This document shows positions 1 through 8,458 of a stretch of 64,000 nucleotides of DNA, piece by piece; the stretch's first letter is position 1, and every line of letters starts with the position of its first letter. Under the pieces are notes generated by a model. The model made no database searches. It was not told the DNA's origin and saw only the letters and a program-made list of their open reading frames with translations. The stretch comes from Bradyrhizobium sp. SZCCT0148 (GTDB lineage Bacteria > Pseudomonadota > Alphaproteobacteria > Rhizobiales > Xanthobacteraceae): contig NZ_JAFCKT010000002.1 in NCBI RefSeq assembly GCF_018129985.1, positions 186,001-250,000 on the forward strand. Reading direction: 5' to 3'. Made by a program: the position numbers and the translations under genes.

Positions 1-408
1 CTCGCCTTCAACCTGGTCCTGACCGGCGGCCTGGTGGCGCTGATCTATCTCGCGCCGCGCGCCATCCTCGGCATCTTCATCACCGACGGCGCCGTGCTCG
101 ATCTGGCGAAGGAGCTGCTCTTCATCGCCTTGTGGAGTTCGGTGCCGTTCGGCCTCGCCACGGTATTCTCGGGTGCCATGCGGGCGGCCGGCGTCGCGTT
201 GACGCCGATGCTGCTTGCGATCTTCGCGATTGTCGCCATCGAGCTGCCGGCCGCTGTGATCCTGAGCCACGCGTTCGGCCTTCGAGGCATATGGGCTGCC
301 TATCCCATCGTGTTCTGCGCCATGTTCGTTTTGCAGATGGGCTATTACTTCCTGGTCTGGCGCAAGCGCGGGGATCCGGCTCGTGCTCTGTTGGTCAAGG
401 TATTATGA
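1..408 (+). CDS. MATE family efflux transporter, C-terminal part (cut by window edge)
   Basis: The frame is open from the first base, so the start lies outside the window; about 135 residues are visible. The visible part is a row of hydrophobic segments separated by short loops (Gly-Leu-Arg-Gly-Ile-Trp loop, then two more membrane segments), ending in a short basic tail. This matches the last three or four helices of MATE/NorM exporters, which use a sodium or proton gradient to expel organic cations. The substrate cannot be read from this fragment. The next gene starts 85 bp downstream on the same strand. The family call rests on overall pattern rather than a diagnostic motif. Confidence 0.6.
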   Translation, partial: LAFNLVLTGGLVALIYLAPRAILGIFITDGAVLDLAKELLFIALWSSVPFGLATVFSGAMRAAGVALTPMLLAIFAIVAIELPAAVILSHAFGLRGIWAAYPIVFCAMFVLQMGYYFLVWRKRGDPARALLVKVL

Positions 409-493
409 CCATCATTAAACGGTGGACCTGTTGGACACGCTGCGTCACAATGCGGGGAAATTCAGATCAAAGATGTCAGATCAGGGAGATCGA

Positions 494-1102
494 ATGACCC
501 GTACAGCTCCGCAATTCCTGTTCGATTTCGGCAGCCCGAACGCCTATCTCAGCCACCTCGCGATTCCCGCGATCGAGCAGCGCATCGGCGTCAAGTTCGA
601 ATATGTCCCGATCCTGCTCGGCGGCATCTTCAAGTCGACCAACAACAAGTCGCCGGCCGAGACGTTGGCCGGCGTCAAGAACAAGCGTGAATTCCAGCAG
701 GTCGAGACCGAGCGCTTCATTAGTCGCTTCAAGGTCCAGCCCTATGTCTGGAATCCCCACTTTCCCGTCAACACGCTGAACCTGATGCGCATGGCGATCG
801 CCGCACAGCTCGAGGGCGTGTTCGAAAAATACGTCGAGGCCGCCTTCCACCACATGTGGCGCGAGCCGAAGAAGATGGACGATCCCGAGATCGCGGCGAA
901 GGCCCTGGCGTCCTCCGGCCTCGACGCCCAGAAACTGTTCGCCCGGGCCCAGGAGCCGGAGGTGAAGGGCCGGCTGATCAAGAACACCGAGGAAGCGGTC
1001 GCCCGCGGCGCATTCGGCTCGCCGACCTTCTTCGTCGGCAACGAGATGTTCTTCGGCAAGGAGCAGCTGCGCGAGGTCGAGGAGATGGTGCGCGGGACTT
1101 AG
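494..1102 (+). CDS. 2-hydroxychromene-2-carboxylate isomerase / DsbA-like thioredoxin-fold protein
   Basis: About 202 residues. The N-terminus (FLFDFGSPNAYLSHLAIP) is the signature of the glutathione-dependent DsbA-like oxidoreductase family that includes 2-hydroxychromene-2-carboxylate isomerase (NahD) and GST kappa. A serine stands where DsbA has its active-site CXXC. The C-terminal part has the cis-proline region with GSPTFFVGNEMFFGKEQL, typical of the family. The frame is open 72 bp further upstream, but the ATG at 494 follows a purine-rich stretch (agggagatcga) and gives the usual family length. NahD acts in naphthalene breakdown; no other aromatic catabolism genes are nearby, so the physiological substrate is unknown. 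Confidence 0.75.
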   Translation: MTRTAPQFLFDFGSPNAYLSHLAIPAIEQRIGVKFEYVPILLGGIFKSTNNKSPAETLAGVKNKREFQQVETERFISRFKVQPYVWNPHFPVNTLNLMRMAIAAQLEGVFEKYVEAAFHHMWREPKKMDDPEIAAKALASSGLDAQKLFARAQEPEVKGRLIKNTEEAVARGAFGSPTFFVGNEMFFGKEQLREVEEMVRGT

Positions 1103-1140
1103 CCGCTTATTCTCCGGCGACAGAATGTGATCGCGGTAGC

Positions 1141-1173
1141 ATTCTGGATTGCTTCGCTTCGCTGGCAATGACG
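1141..1173. repeat. Half copy of a dispersed palindromic element
   Basis: The sequence attctggattgcttcgcttc followed by gctggcaatgacg matches the right half of the complete palindrome at 35761-35842. The left arm is missing here. It lies between two plus-strand genes. Confidence 0.5.
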
Positions 1174-1214
1174 ATTATAGATAGACCGCCAATAGCAAGA
1201 AGAGGGAAGATCCC

Positions 1215-2138
1215 ATGCGTATCCTCGTGGTCGGCGCCGGCGCCATCGGCGGCTATTTCGGTGGCAGGCTGTTGCAGGCCGGCCGCGACGTTACGTTCCT
1301 GGTCCGGCCGCGCCGCGCCAGCGAGCTCGCAAGCGCGGGCCTCGTCATCAAGAGCCCGAATGGCGACGTGACGCTGCAGAATCCGCCGACGGTGCAGGCC
1401 GATGCGCTCAAGGACAAGTTCGACGTCGTGCTCTTGAGCTGCAAGGCGTTCGATCTCGACGATGCCATCAAGTCCTTTGCGCCGGCGGTCGGACCGAACA
1501 CCGCGATCATCCCGATGCTGAACGGCATGAAGCACCTCGATGTGCTTGATGCCAAATTCGGCAAGGAACGCGTGCTCGGCGGCTTGTGCGCCATCGCGGC
1601 GACCCTGAACGAGAAGCGCGAGGTGGTACAGCTCCAGCCGATGCAGTCGCTGAACTATGGCGAGCGCGACGGCAAGCTGTCGGATCGTGTCAAGGCGATC
1701 GATGAGGCCTTCAAGAGCGGCATCAATGGCGCCACCGCCAGCCAGAACATCATGCAGGACATGTGGGAGAAGTGGGTGTTCCTGTCCTCACTCGCGGCCT
1801 CCACCAGCCTGATGCGAACCTCCGTCGGCAATATCCTCGCCGCTCCCGGCGGCCGGGATTTCCTGCTCGGCATGCTCGACGAGACCAGCGCGATCGCTAC
1901 CGCGTCGGGCTATCCGCCGGGCGGGCCTTTCTTCGAGCGGGTGAAGGGCAACCTCACCACCGAGGGATCGCCGATGACGGCCTCGATGTTCCGCGACATC
2001 AAGGCCGGCCTGCCGGTCGAAGCCGATCACGTCATCGGCGACCTCATCGAGCGAGCCGACGCCGCCAAGGTGCCGGTGCCGAAGCTGCGCATCGCCTACA
2101 CGCATTTGAAGGCGTATGAAAAGCAGCGGGCGGGATGA
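1215..2138 (+). CDS. 2-dehydropantoate 2-reductase family protein (ApbA/PanE fold)
   Basis: 307 residues. It starts with the Rossmann motif MRILVVGAGAIGGYFGGRL, the NAD(P)H-binding GxGxxG of ketopantoate reductases. The N-terminal Rossmann domain covers about residues 1-170. The C-terminal helical domain holds EKWVFLSSLAASTSLMR, corresponding to the catalytic lysine helix, and the late SMFRDIKAGLPVEADH region typical of ApbA_C. PanE reduces ketopantoate to pantoate in pantothenate and CoA synthesis. Bacteria often carry several paralogs with other 2-oxoacid substrates, and nothing nearby belongs to pantothenate synthesis, so I do not assign panE. A purine-rich agagggaaga precedes the ATG. Confidence 0.8.
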   Translation: MRILVVGAGAIGGYFGGRLLQAGRDVTFLVRPRRASELASAGLVIKSPNGDVTLQNPPTVQADALKDKFDVVLLSCKAFDLDDAIKSFAPAVGPNTAIIPMLNGMKHLDVLDAKFGKERVLGGLCAIAATLNEKREVVQLQPMQSLNYGERDGKLSDRVKAIDEAFKSGINGATASQNIMQDMWEKWVFLSSLAASTSLMRTSVGNILAAPGGRDFLLGMLDETSAIATASGYPPGGPFFERVKGNLTTEGSPMTASMFRDIKAGLPVEADHVIGDLIERADAAKVPVPKLRIAYTHLKAYEKQRAG

Positions 2139-2217
2139 CACAGGCCCTAGCCGCCTGTCCTGGACCAGCAAGGCGCTGATCCGGGACGACAGCGCAGCTT
2201 GCCTTCGCAGCTCGGCG

Positions 2218-2796
2218 CTATTTCAAATGCGCGAGATAGTGCGAGACCGCCGTGATCTCCTCGTCGCTCATGCGATAGGCGACATCGGCCATCGCGGCGA
2301 CGCCGCCGCCGACGCGCAAGCCGGCTTTGTAGTCGTGCAGCGCCTTGACCAGATATTCCTCGCGCTGGCCCGCCAGACGCGCGACTCCCTTGGTGCCGGC
2401 GAAGCTGTCCGTATGGCATGAGCCGCAGCGGCGGCCGGCGGCAACCTGCGTGCCTTTCTTCGACAGGTCGGGATCCGCGTCCTCCGGTCCCTTCGGCGGC
2501 GTCAGCTGCGAGAAATAGGCGCCGAGGTTGCGGATGTCCTCGTTGGTGAGCTGCTCGACGATCGGCTGCATCTGCTCGTTCTTGCGCGAGCCGGCGCGGA
2601 AGAACACCAGCTGCCATTGCAGGAACTGATCGGGCTGCCCGGCCAGCGAGGGGATGTTCTCGGTCTGCGAGACGCCGTTCTCGCCGTGACAGCCGGCGCA
2701 GACCGAGGCTTTCTCCTTGATCGCGGAATTATCCGCGGCCTGGGCCGGGAGGAACAGCAGGGTCGCAGATAGAATTCCGAACCGAATGGCCCGCAT
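2218..2796 (-). CDS. Diheme c-type cytochrome, periplasmic
   Basis: 192 residues with a Sec signal peptide (ending LPAQAA around residue 20) and two heme-binding CXXCH motifs, CAGCH near residue 33 and CGSCH near residue 130. This is the two-domain layout of the cytochrome c4 / c553 family, including methionine-rich stretches that could supply the sixth ligands. The open frame runs further upstream, but the ATG at 2796 is directly before the signal peptide. It lies downstream of the sorbosone-dehydrogenase-like gene on the same strand. That suggests it takes electrons from that enzyme and passes them to a terminal oxidase; this is inferred from context only. Confidence 0.85.
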   Translation of the reverse strand: MRAIRFGILSATLLFLPAQAADNSAIKEKASVCAGCHGENGVSQTENIPSLAGQPDQFLQWQLVFFRAGSRKNEQMQPIVEQLTNEDIRNLGAYFSQLTPPKGPEDADPDLSKKGTQVAAGRRCGSCHTDSFAGTKGVARLAGQREEYLVKALHDYKAGLRVGGGVAAMADVAYRMSDEEITAVSHYLAHLK

Positions 2797-2815
2797 GACT
2801 GACGTCTCTCCAGCT

Positions 2816-2900
2816 GTCATTGCCGGGCTTGACCCGGCAATCCATCCTCTTGCGAAAGGTTTTCGTATGATGGATGCCCGGAACAAGTCCGGGCATGACG
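2816..2900. repeat. Dispersed double-hairpin palindromic element
   Basis: Two adjacent hairpins: attgccggg-cttga-cccggcaat, and a second with arms tgcccgg and ccgggca. The outer ends are gtcat and atgac, so the unit is itself flanked by an inverted repeat. It fills the gap between the dehydrogenase gene and the cytochrome gene. I associate this pattern with repeats scattered through Bradyrhizobium chromosomes. It could stabilise or attenuate the transcript between the two genes. Confidence 0.65.
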
Positions 2901-2981
2901 AACCTGTTCCGTGGCGAGCACGCCGCATCAAGCAAAGAGGCTGCGACGGTCGCCCAATTGCAGCCTCTTCGTGACGTCGCG

Positions 2982-4250
2982 CTACTTCTTGCTGTAGCTG
3001 ATGCGATAGATCGCGCCGGCCCAGTCGTCGGCCACGAGGATCGATCCGTCCTTGGCAAGGATGATGTCGTCGGGACGACCGAGATAGCCCTGGTCGCCCT
3101 CGATCCAGCCGGAGGCGAACACCTCCTGCTTGGCGTTCTTGCCGTCGGGTCCGACGATCACGCGCATGATGCGGCCGCCCTGGTACTTGTGGCGATTCCA
3201 GGAGCCGTGCTCGGCGATAAAGATGTTGTTCTTGTACTCGGCGGGGAACTGGTCGCCAGTATAGAACTTCATGCCGAGCGGAGCGACGTGCGCGCCGAGG
3301 TTCAGCACCGGCGGCGTGAACTCGGAGCATTTGTGGCCCATCGCAAACTTGTCGTCGGGCAGATTGCCCTGGTGGCAATAGGGGTAGCCGAAGTGCTCGC
3401 CCATCTTGTTGATCATGTTCAGCTTGTCGCTGGGCAGATCATCGCTGATCCAGTCGCGGGCATTCTCGGTGAACCAGTACTTGCCGGTGCGCGGATCGAC
3501 GTCGCCGCCGACCGAGTTGCGGACGCCGAGCGCGTAGATCTCGGCGTTGCCGGTCTTGGGATCGACGCGCCGGATCTGCGAGACGCTGGTCGGGGGAATG
3601 CCGATATTGAAGGGCGGTCCGAACGGAATGTAGAACCATCCTTCCTTGTCGACCGCGATGTACTTCCAGCCATGCGCGGCGTAGGACGGCATGTCGTCGT
3701 AGACGACCTTGCCCTCACCGGGATTGTCGAGCTTGTTTTCGATGTCGTCGTAGCGGATCAGCTTGTCGACGGCGATGACATAGAGCGCCCCGTCCTTGAC
3801 CGCCAGACCCGTGGGCATGTTCAGCCCCTTGAGGATGGTCTTGACCTCCTTCTTCCCGCCATTGTCCTTGATGGCATAGACGTTGCCGAGGCCGAACGAA
3901 CCTACGAACAGCGTGCCCTTGTCACCCCAGGCCATCTGTCGCGCGGCCAGCACGCCGGAGGCATAGACTTCCATCTTGAAGCCCGGCGGCAGCTTGACCT
4001 TCTTGATGATGTTGGCGAGCTCGGCATCGGAAGCGCCGGTCGGCGGACCCGACGGCGGCGCGAGGCCCTTCTGCGCCTCGGTCTCGTCGCCCAGGAACCA
4101 GTCATCGGGCGGATGGGTCCAGAATTCCTTGGTGCCGGATTCGTATTTCTTCAGCGGCTTGCTTTTGTCCTGCGCGTGACCAGCGCTGGTCCCCGCAAGA
4201 AGGGCCACGGCCGCAAGCGCCAACACGGATCGATGGAACATCGATGTCAT
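2982..4250 (-). CDS. Sorbosone dehydrogenase family protein (periplasmic beta-propeller, probably PQQ-type)
   Basis: 422 residues with a clear signal peptide (VLALAAVALLAGTSAGHAQD, first 27 residues). The rest is a six-bladed beta-propeller of the L-sorbosone / soluble glucose dehydrogenase group: AHGWKYIAVDKEGWFYIPFG, then GVRNSVGGDVDPRTGKYWFTENARDW, and near the C-terminus GRPDDIILAKDGSILVADDW followed by YRISY. Family members oxidise sugars or aldehydes in the periplasm, usually with PQQ, and hand electrons to a cytochrome. The ATG at 4250 follows a strong ggggag ribosome site. The diheme cytochrome gene downstream is a plausible partner. The substrate is not predictable from sequence. Confidence 0.8.
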   Translation of the reverse strand: MTSMFHRSVLALAAVALLAGTSAGHAQDKSKPLKKYESGTKEFWTHPPDDWFLGDETEAQKGLAPPSGPPTGASDAELANIIKKVKLPPGFKMEVYASGVLAARQMAWGDKGTLFVGSFGLGNVYAIKDNGGKKEVKTILKGLNMPTGLAVKDGALYVIAVDKLIRYDDIENKLDNPGEGKVVYDDMPSYAAHGWKYIAVDKEGWFYIPFGPPFNIGIPPTSVSQIRRVDPKTGNAEIYALGVRNSVGGDVDPRTGKYWFTENARDWISDDLPSDKLNMINKMGEHFGYPYCHQGNLPDDKFAMGHKCSEFTPPVLNLGAHVAPLGMKFYTGDQFPAEYKNNIFIAEHGSWNRHKYQGGRIMRVIVGPDGKNAKQEVFASGWIEGDQGYLGRPDDIILAKDGSILVADDWAGAIYRISYSKK

Positions 4251-4616
4251 CGCGTCACTCCCCTAAGGCAGCCGTCTGGGCTGCGATTATTTTGTTTTGC
4301 TCGTCGAGATGCGAAGTTCGTGATCTGCCGAAAGGCAGACGCAAAAGGCTAGCACATCTGCGAGCGCTGAGAAGACGTCGCTTGTGCTGCAATCGCGCTC
4401 ATTAAAAATTGAGACTGAATGCCAATGAGGGCAAACAGAGTGACGACCGCGACCTCGCTGCAACGCGGAATCAAGACGGCCGAAAGGTCGCAAAAGCAAA
4501 AAACGCGAAAACAACCCCATGCACAGTAGAACGACTTGATCCAGCCTGGCCCGGTTTTGCCCGCGGTGAAACAGAACAGGCGCTTGATGCATCGAGCGAA
4601 ATGACGAAGGTGGCGC
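4251..4616. other. Intergenic region, 366 bp
   Basis: This separates two minus-strand genes and is visibly more AT-rich than its surroundings in its first half. It must hold the promoter of the sorbosone-dehydrogenase-like gene, but I cannot fix the -35 and -10 elements. The only recognisable element is the 29-bp repeat at 4505-4533. A 101-codon open frame on the minus strand (4287-4592) has no recognisable features and I do not call it. Confidence 0.6.
4505..4533. repeat. 29-bp exact repeat (copy 1)
   Basis: The sequence from gcgaaaacaacc to cagtagaacg is identical over 29 bases to 40535-40563, while the flanks differ. Both copies are intergenic and in the same orientation. Confidence 0.75.
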
Positions 4617-5603
4617 TTAGAAGGCGACGGGATAGGGGCCGTCGCCGAACAGCCGGTCATGATAGCCCTTCGAGCCGACCTCACGTGCCAGCGGACTGCG
4701 AAAATCGCGGTCCGCGCGCAAGCTGTCCAGCACATGGGCGAAGTCGAATTCCGGCCGCCAGCCCAATTCGCGCCGCGCGCGGTCGTTGACATAGACGCGG
4801 TCGATTTCTGGAAACAAGTTCCATCCCCGTGCCGCGAAGAGCTGCGCGCAATCCGGATAGAGCGCGCGCACGACACCAGCCGCATCGCGCGCGAGCGCAG
4901 CGAGATGACGCGGCTCGAACGGGCTGGTGGCGGAGACGATGTAGCGGGCGAAGCCGATCTTCGGGGCGCGTTCGACGGCAAGCAGGTGAGCGCTCACGGC
5001 GTCCGCGATGTCGAGCCGGCGATAGAGCAGCTCGTTGGCCTGCGCGTTCTCCAGCGTGTAAGCCGAGCGCATCGCGGGATCATCATCGTCTTCCGGAAAG
5101 AAGCGTGAGGTCCGCAAGACAACGACCGGCAGACCGCGCTCGCGATAGAACAGCTCGCACAGGGTCTCCGCCATCAGTTTCGTGGTGCCGTAGATGTTCT
5201 TCGGCACCGGCAGCAGATCCTCGGTGACCCACACGGCGGCCTGGCCCGCCTCGGGGCGGAGCTGCGAGCCGAACGCGCTGGTGGTGCTGGTGAAGACGAA
5301 GCTCCTCACGCCGGCGCTCGCCGCCGCCTCGAGCAGATTGAGCGTACCGGTGACATTGGTGTCGACGAAGTCTTGCTTGGAGTGGGTCGCCACGTGCGGC
5401 TTGTGCAGGGTCGCGGTGTGGATCACGGCGGTGACGCCGCCGATCTGCTCGCGCACGAAGTCGGGGTCGATGATGGAGCCGACGGCGTCGGTGAAGCGCG
5501 ATGGCTTCAGCTCGATCCCGCGCGCAGAAGCGCCGCGCCCGCGAATCGTTCTTAAGACGGCCTCTCCGAGATGGCCTGCGCTACCCGTCACCAGAACTGT
5601 CAT
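4617..5603 (-). CDS. NAD-dependent epimerase/dehydratase family protein
   Basis: 328 residues, extended short-chain dehydrogenase fold. It opens with the NAD-binding motif VTGSAGHLGEAV (GxxGxxG), has the family's STTSAFG region with the catalytic Ser/Thr near residue 110, and the YGTTKLMAE motif (catalytic YxxxK) near residue 140. Members epimerise or dehydrate nucleotide sugars, or reduce sugar-like substrates. The C-terminal ELGWRPEFDF segment is typical of UDP-glucose-4-epimerase relatives. No polysaccharide genes are adjacent, so the substrate is open. The tRNA-Gly gene lies just upstream on the same strand. Confidence 0.8.
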   Translation of the reverse strand: MTVLVTGSAGHLGEAVLRTIRGRGASARGIELKPSRFTDAVGSIIDPDFVREQIGGVTAVIHTATLHKPHVATHSKQDFVDTNVTGTLNLLEAAASAGVRSFVFTSTTSAFGSQLRPEAGQAAVWVTEDLLPVPKNIYGTTKLMAETLCELFYRERGLPVVVLRTSRFFPEDDDDPAMRSAYTLENAQANELLYRRLDIADAVSAHLLAVERAPKIGFARYIVSATSPFEPRHLAALARDAAGVVRALYPDCAQLFAARGWNLFPEIDRVYVNDRARRELGWRPEFDFAHVLDSLRADRDFRSPLAREVGSKGYHDRLFGDGPYPVAF

Positions 5604-5679
5604 GACGGACCCAAATCAGCCGCCAGCGACGTGGCGAACCACGTTTTTGTCCAGGCCGGCTGGATGCTTGGGAGAAATT

Positions 5680-5754
<75 letters not shown>

Positions 5755-6028
5755 ATCCTGTGTCGGTCGCGTGACGCGCCGGCAACGGCTGTCGTATGCC
5801 AAAAGCGCGAGGGGAATGCAACAGCTACCGGCGGCATAGATGCGGTTCTTGGGGCCGATAGGCAGCCTGAATGCGGCCAAATGGCCCGAAAGTGCCCCGG
5901 AACCGGCGAATCGGCTGCGATGGATTGAAATTCGGCCGTCCCGGCCCAATCTAGGAGCCGACAGCGCAGCACAGGAAGCGGCGGCATGCTAATGAGCCGC
6001 CAATCCAGATATCAGACGAGGGGATGCC

Positions 6029-6952
6029 GTGACGATCATCGACCAGGGTAACGGAGCCGCAAACCCGGCTGCGGCCGATCTGATCAAGGACACCACCACC
6101 CAGACCTTCGTGAAGGATGTCATCGAGGAATCGAAGCGCCAGCCGGTGCTGATCGACTTCTGGGCGGAGTGGTGCGGCCCCTGCAAGCAGCTCACTCCCG
6201 TCCTCGAAAAGGCGGTCAAGGCGGCCAAGGGCAAGGTCAAGCTGGTCAAGATGAACATCGACCAGCACCCGGCTATCCCGGGCCAGATGGGCATCCAGTC
6301 GATCCCGGCCGTGATCGCCTTCGTCAACGGCCAGCCGGCCGACGGCTTCATGGGCGCGGTGCCCGAGAGCCAGCTCAACGCCTTCATCGAGAAGCTGACC
6401 AAGGGTGTGACCGCGCCGGGCGAGCCCAATATCGCCGAGATCCTGCAGGAGGCCGAAGCCGTCCTCGCCGAGGGTGATGCGGCGGCGGCAGCGCAGATCT
6501 ACGCCGAAGTGCTCCAGCACGATTCCACCAACATCGCGGCGCTTGCCGGCTTGGCGAAGTGCTATACCGTCTCCGGAGCGATGGAGCAGGCCAAGCAGAC
6601 GCTGGCCATGGTGCCGGAATCCAAGCGCAACGATCCCGCGGTGAAAGCCGTGCAGACCGCGATCGATCTCGCCGAGCAGGCGCAGTCGCTCGGACCGGTC
6701 GCCGAGCTGGAACAGAAAGTCGCCGCAAACCCGCTCGATCATCAGGCCCGATTCGACCTGGCGACCGCGCTGAACGCGCAAGGCAATCGTGCGGCCGCGA
6801 CCGAGCAGTTGCTCGCGATCATCAAGCGCGACCGCAAATGGAACGACGACGGCGCCCGCAAGCAGCTGGTGCAGTTTTTCGAGGCCTGGGGCGGCACGGA
6901 TGATGCAACGGTCGAGGGACGCAAGCGTTTGTCGACGATCCTGTTTTCGTAA
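6029..6952 (+). CDS. cnoX: Thioredoxin-TPR fusion, CnoX/YbbN-type co-chaperone
   Basis: 307 residues. A thioredoxin domain covers about residues 20-130 with the active-site motif WCGPC at residues 48-52. A C-terminal helical region follows (about 140-300), built of tetratricopeptide-like repeats (AQIYAEVLQHDSTNIAALAGLAKCY, then AVKAVQTAIDLAEQAQ, then ARFDLATALNAQGNR). This is the YbbN/CnoX layout: a chaperedoxin that holds unfolded proteins and passes them to GroEL or DnaK. Unlike the E. coli protein it keeps both cysteines, so redox activity is possible. The start is the GTG at 6029. The next gene begins 86 bp downstream across a palindromic repeat. Confidence 0.85.
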   Translation: MTIIDQGNGAANPAAADLIKDTTTQTFVKDVIEESKRQPVLIDFWAEWCGPCKQLTPVLEKAVKAAKGKVKLVKMNIDQHPAIPGQMGIQSIPAVIAFVNGQPADGFMGAVPESQLNAFIEKLTKGVTAPGEPNIAEILQEAEAVLAEGDAAAAAQIYAEVLQHDSTNIAALAGLAKCYTVSGAMEQAKQTLAMVPESKRNDPAVKAVQTAIDLAEQAQSLGPVAELEQKVAANPLDHQARFDLATALNAQGNRAAATEQLLAIIKRDRKWNDDGARKQLVQFFEAWGGTDDATVEGRKRLSTILFS

Positions 6953-6962
6953 GGGCTTTTTC

Positions 6963-7011
6963 GAGCATGATCCGTTCGAAAAGCTGCTGCACACTTTTCC
7001 GGATCATGCGC
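6963..7011. repeat. Dispersed palindromic element
   Basis: The outer arms gagcatgatccg and cggatcatgcgc form an inverted repeat around an inner cgaaaagctg...cttttccgg stretch. This layout is common as a scattered element in Rhizobiales genomes. It lies between two plus-strand genes and may act as an attenuator or mRNA-stability element. Confidence 0.65.
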
Positions 7012-7038
7012 TAGCAAGTCCAAGGGGGAACCGGGCAG

Positions 7039-7716
7039 ATGCCGATCAACGTCGAATATCGCGGGCCCGCCGACCTCCCGGAGATCATTCCGGTGTTTCC
7101 GCTGCCCGGCGCGCTGCTGCTGCCCCGCGGCCAGATGCCGCTCAACATCTTCGAGCCGCGCTACCTGTCGATGGTCGACGATTCCTTCCGCGACGGCCAT
7201 CGCCTGATCGGCATGATCCAGCCGGATGTCGCGCACTCGCCGAAGAATTCCGACAAGCCGACGCTGTTCCGCGTCGGCTGCGTCGGCCGCATCACGCAGC
7301 TCGCCGAATCCGGCGATGGCCGCTACATCCTCGAGCTCACCGGTGTCTCACGCTTCAAGGTGGTCGAGGAGCTCGAGGTGCTCACAGCCTACCGGCAGTG
7401 CAAGGTGGACTTCTTCACTTTCGCCAATGACTTCACCGCGCGGATGGGTGAGGACGAGGTTGACCGCGAAGCGCTGCTGGCCGTGCTGGCGGACTTCCTG
7501 AAGGCCAACAATCTCAAGGTCGACTGGGAAGGCGTCGAAAGCGCGCCCAACGAAGCGCTGGTCAACGCGCTGGCGATGATGTCGCCGTATGGTCCCGCGG
7601 AGAAGCAGGCCATGCTGGAAGCGATGGACCTGAAGACCCGCGCCGAGATCCTGATCGCAGTGACCGAGATGGACCTCGCCAAGAAGCGCACCAGCGGCGA
7701 TCCGCCCTTGCAGTGA
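7039..7716 (+). CDS. LON-protease substrate-binding-domain protein (no protease)
   Basis: 225 residues, made only of the N-terminal substrate-recognition domain of Lon (LonSB/PUA-like): IPVFPLPGALLLPRGQMPLNIFEPRYLSMVDD at about residues 17-50, then GRITQLAESGDGRYILELTGVSRFKV. There is no AAA+ or Ser-Lys protease domain, and the length is normal for this stand-alone family. The function is not established; it may bind misfolded proteins. The position after the thioredoxin-TPR co-chaperone on the same strand hints at a shared role in protein quality control, which is inference. Confidence 0.85.
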   Translation: MPINVEYRGPADLPEIIPVFPLPGALLLPRGQMPLNIFEPRYLSMVDDSFRDGHRLIGMIQPDVAHSPKNSDKPTLFRVGCVGRITQLAESGDGRYILELTGVSRFKVVEELEVLTAYRQCKVDFFTFANDFTARMGEDEVDREALLAVLADFLKANNLKVDWEGVESAPNEALVNALAMMSPYGPAEKQAMLEAMDLKTRAEILIAVTEMDLAKKRTSGDPPLQ

Positions 7717-7773
7717 GGGATTTCCCAGCGTCGTGATGCCCGGGCATGACGACGAGCAGCTTCGCGTCGCCTC

Positions 7774-8373
7774 TCAACCCGACAAATGTCCTCGGATGCG
7801 CTTGCGCCCGGTGATCATCGCGCGGACCAGACTTTCGCGCTGGAGCAGCCCCATCAGCAGCACGCCGAGCACGTGCAGCACGACCAGGACGATGACGGCG
7901 TCGGATGAATAATGGTGGGTGTCCTCCACCCACCAGACGCCGAAGAAGGTCGTGGTCACCGACATCGCGCCCGTGATCGCCGAGACGGCGAGCGCCAGCA
8001 TCAAGGCCACCAGCATCAACGTGCCCGCGGGATTGAGTCCGATATAGCGGCCGGTCATGCCGCGGCGCAGATTCCAGAGATAGCCTGGCGCCGCGCGGAG
8101 CCTGACCCTGATCATGCGGAAGCGCGAATAGCGGCTCCCCCAGAAGCCCCAGACGATGCGAAAGGCGAGAAGCCCCAGCACCGCATAGCCGACGATGCGG
8201 TGAAGCCGGTCGTAGACGGGGGGCGTGAACCACGCGGCCAGAACGCAGGCCACGAGAGCCCAGTGCCAGAGGCGCAGCGGGAGGTCCCAGACTGCGACCG
8301 TCCGCGGAGCGATTCGATCCGCAGGGGTCCCGCCGGACACCCCGCGCGCTTGTGGCATCGCTTCTTCAATCAA
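7774..8373 (-). CDS. Cytochrome b561-type diheme membrane protein
   Basis: 199 residues with four hydrophobic segments. The first contains LPLRLWHWALVACVLAAW and the second RIVGYAVLGLLAFRIVWGFWG, the standard pattern of Ni-Fe-hydrogenase-type / b561 cytochromes, where histidines on paired helices hold two hemes. A later helix carries SDAVIVLVVLHVLGVLLM with another histidine. These proteins move electrons between a c-type cytochrome or other donor and quinone. A PepSY-like gene lies 85 bp upstream on the same strand, a usual neighbour of such cytochromes. Confidence 0.85.
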   Translation of the reverse strand: MIEEAMPQARGVSGGTPADRIAPRTVAVWDLPLRLWHWALVACVLAAWFTPPVYDRLHRIVGYAVLGLLAFRIVWGFWGSRYSRFRMIRVRLRAAPGYLWNLRRGMTGRYIGLNPAGTLMLVALMLALAVSAITGAMSVTTTFFGVWWVEDTHHYSSDAVIVLVVLHVLGVLLMGLLQRESLVRAMITGRKRIRGHLSG

Positions 8374-8458
8374 GCAAAGACCATCCTCGAGCTCTGCCTT
8401 GCGCAGTTCATGTCTGCGCAGCCCAGCCCACGACTTGCGTCAAGCCTTACTTCAAGCC

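Noticed and set aside
4287..4592. 101-codon minus-strand frame in the intergenic gap
   Set aside because: No recognisable domain, crosses the 29-bp repeat and has no ribosome site.
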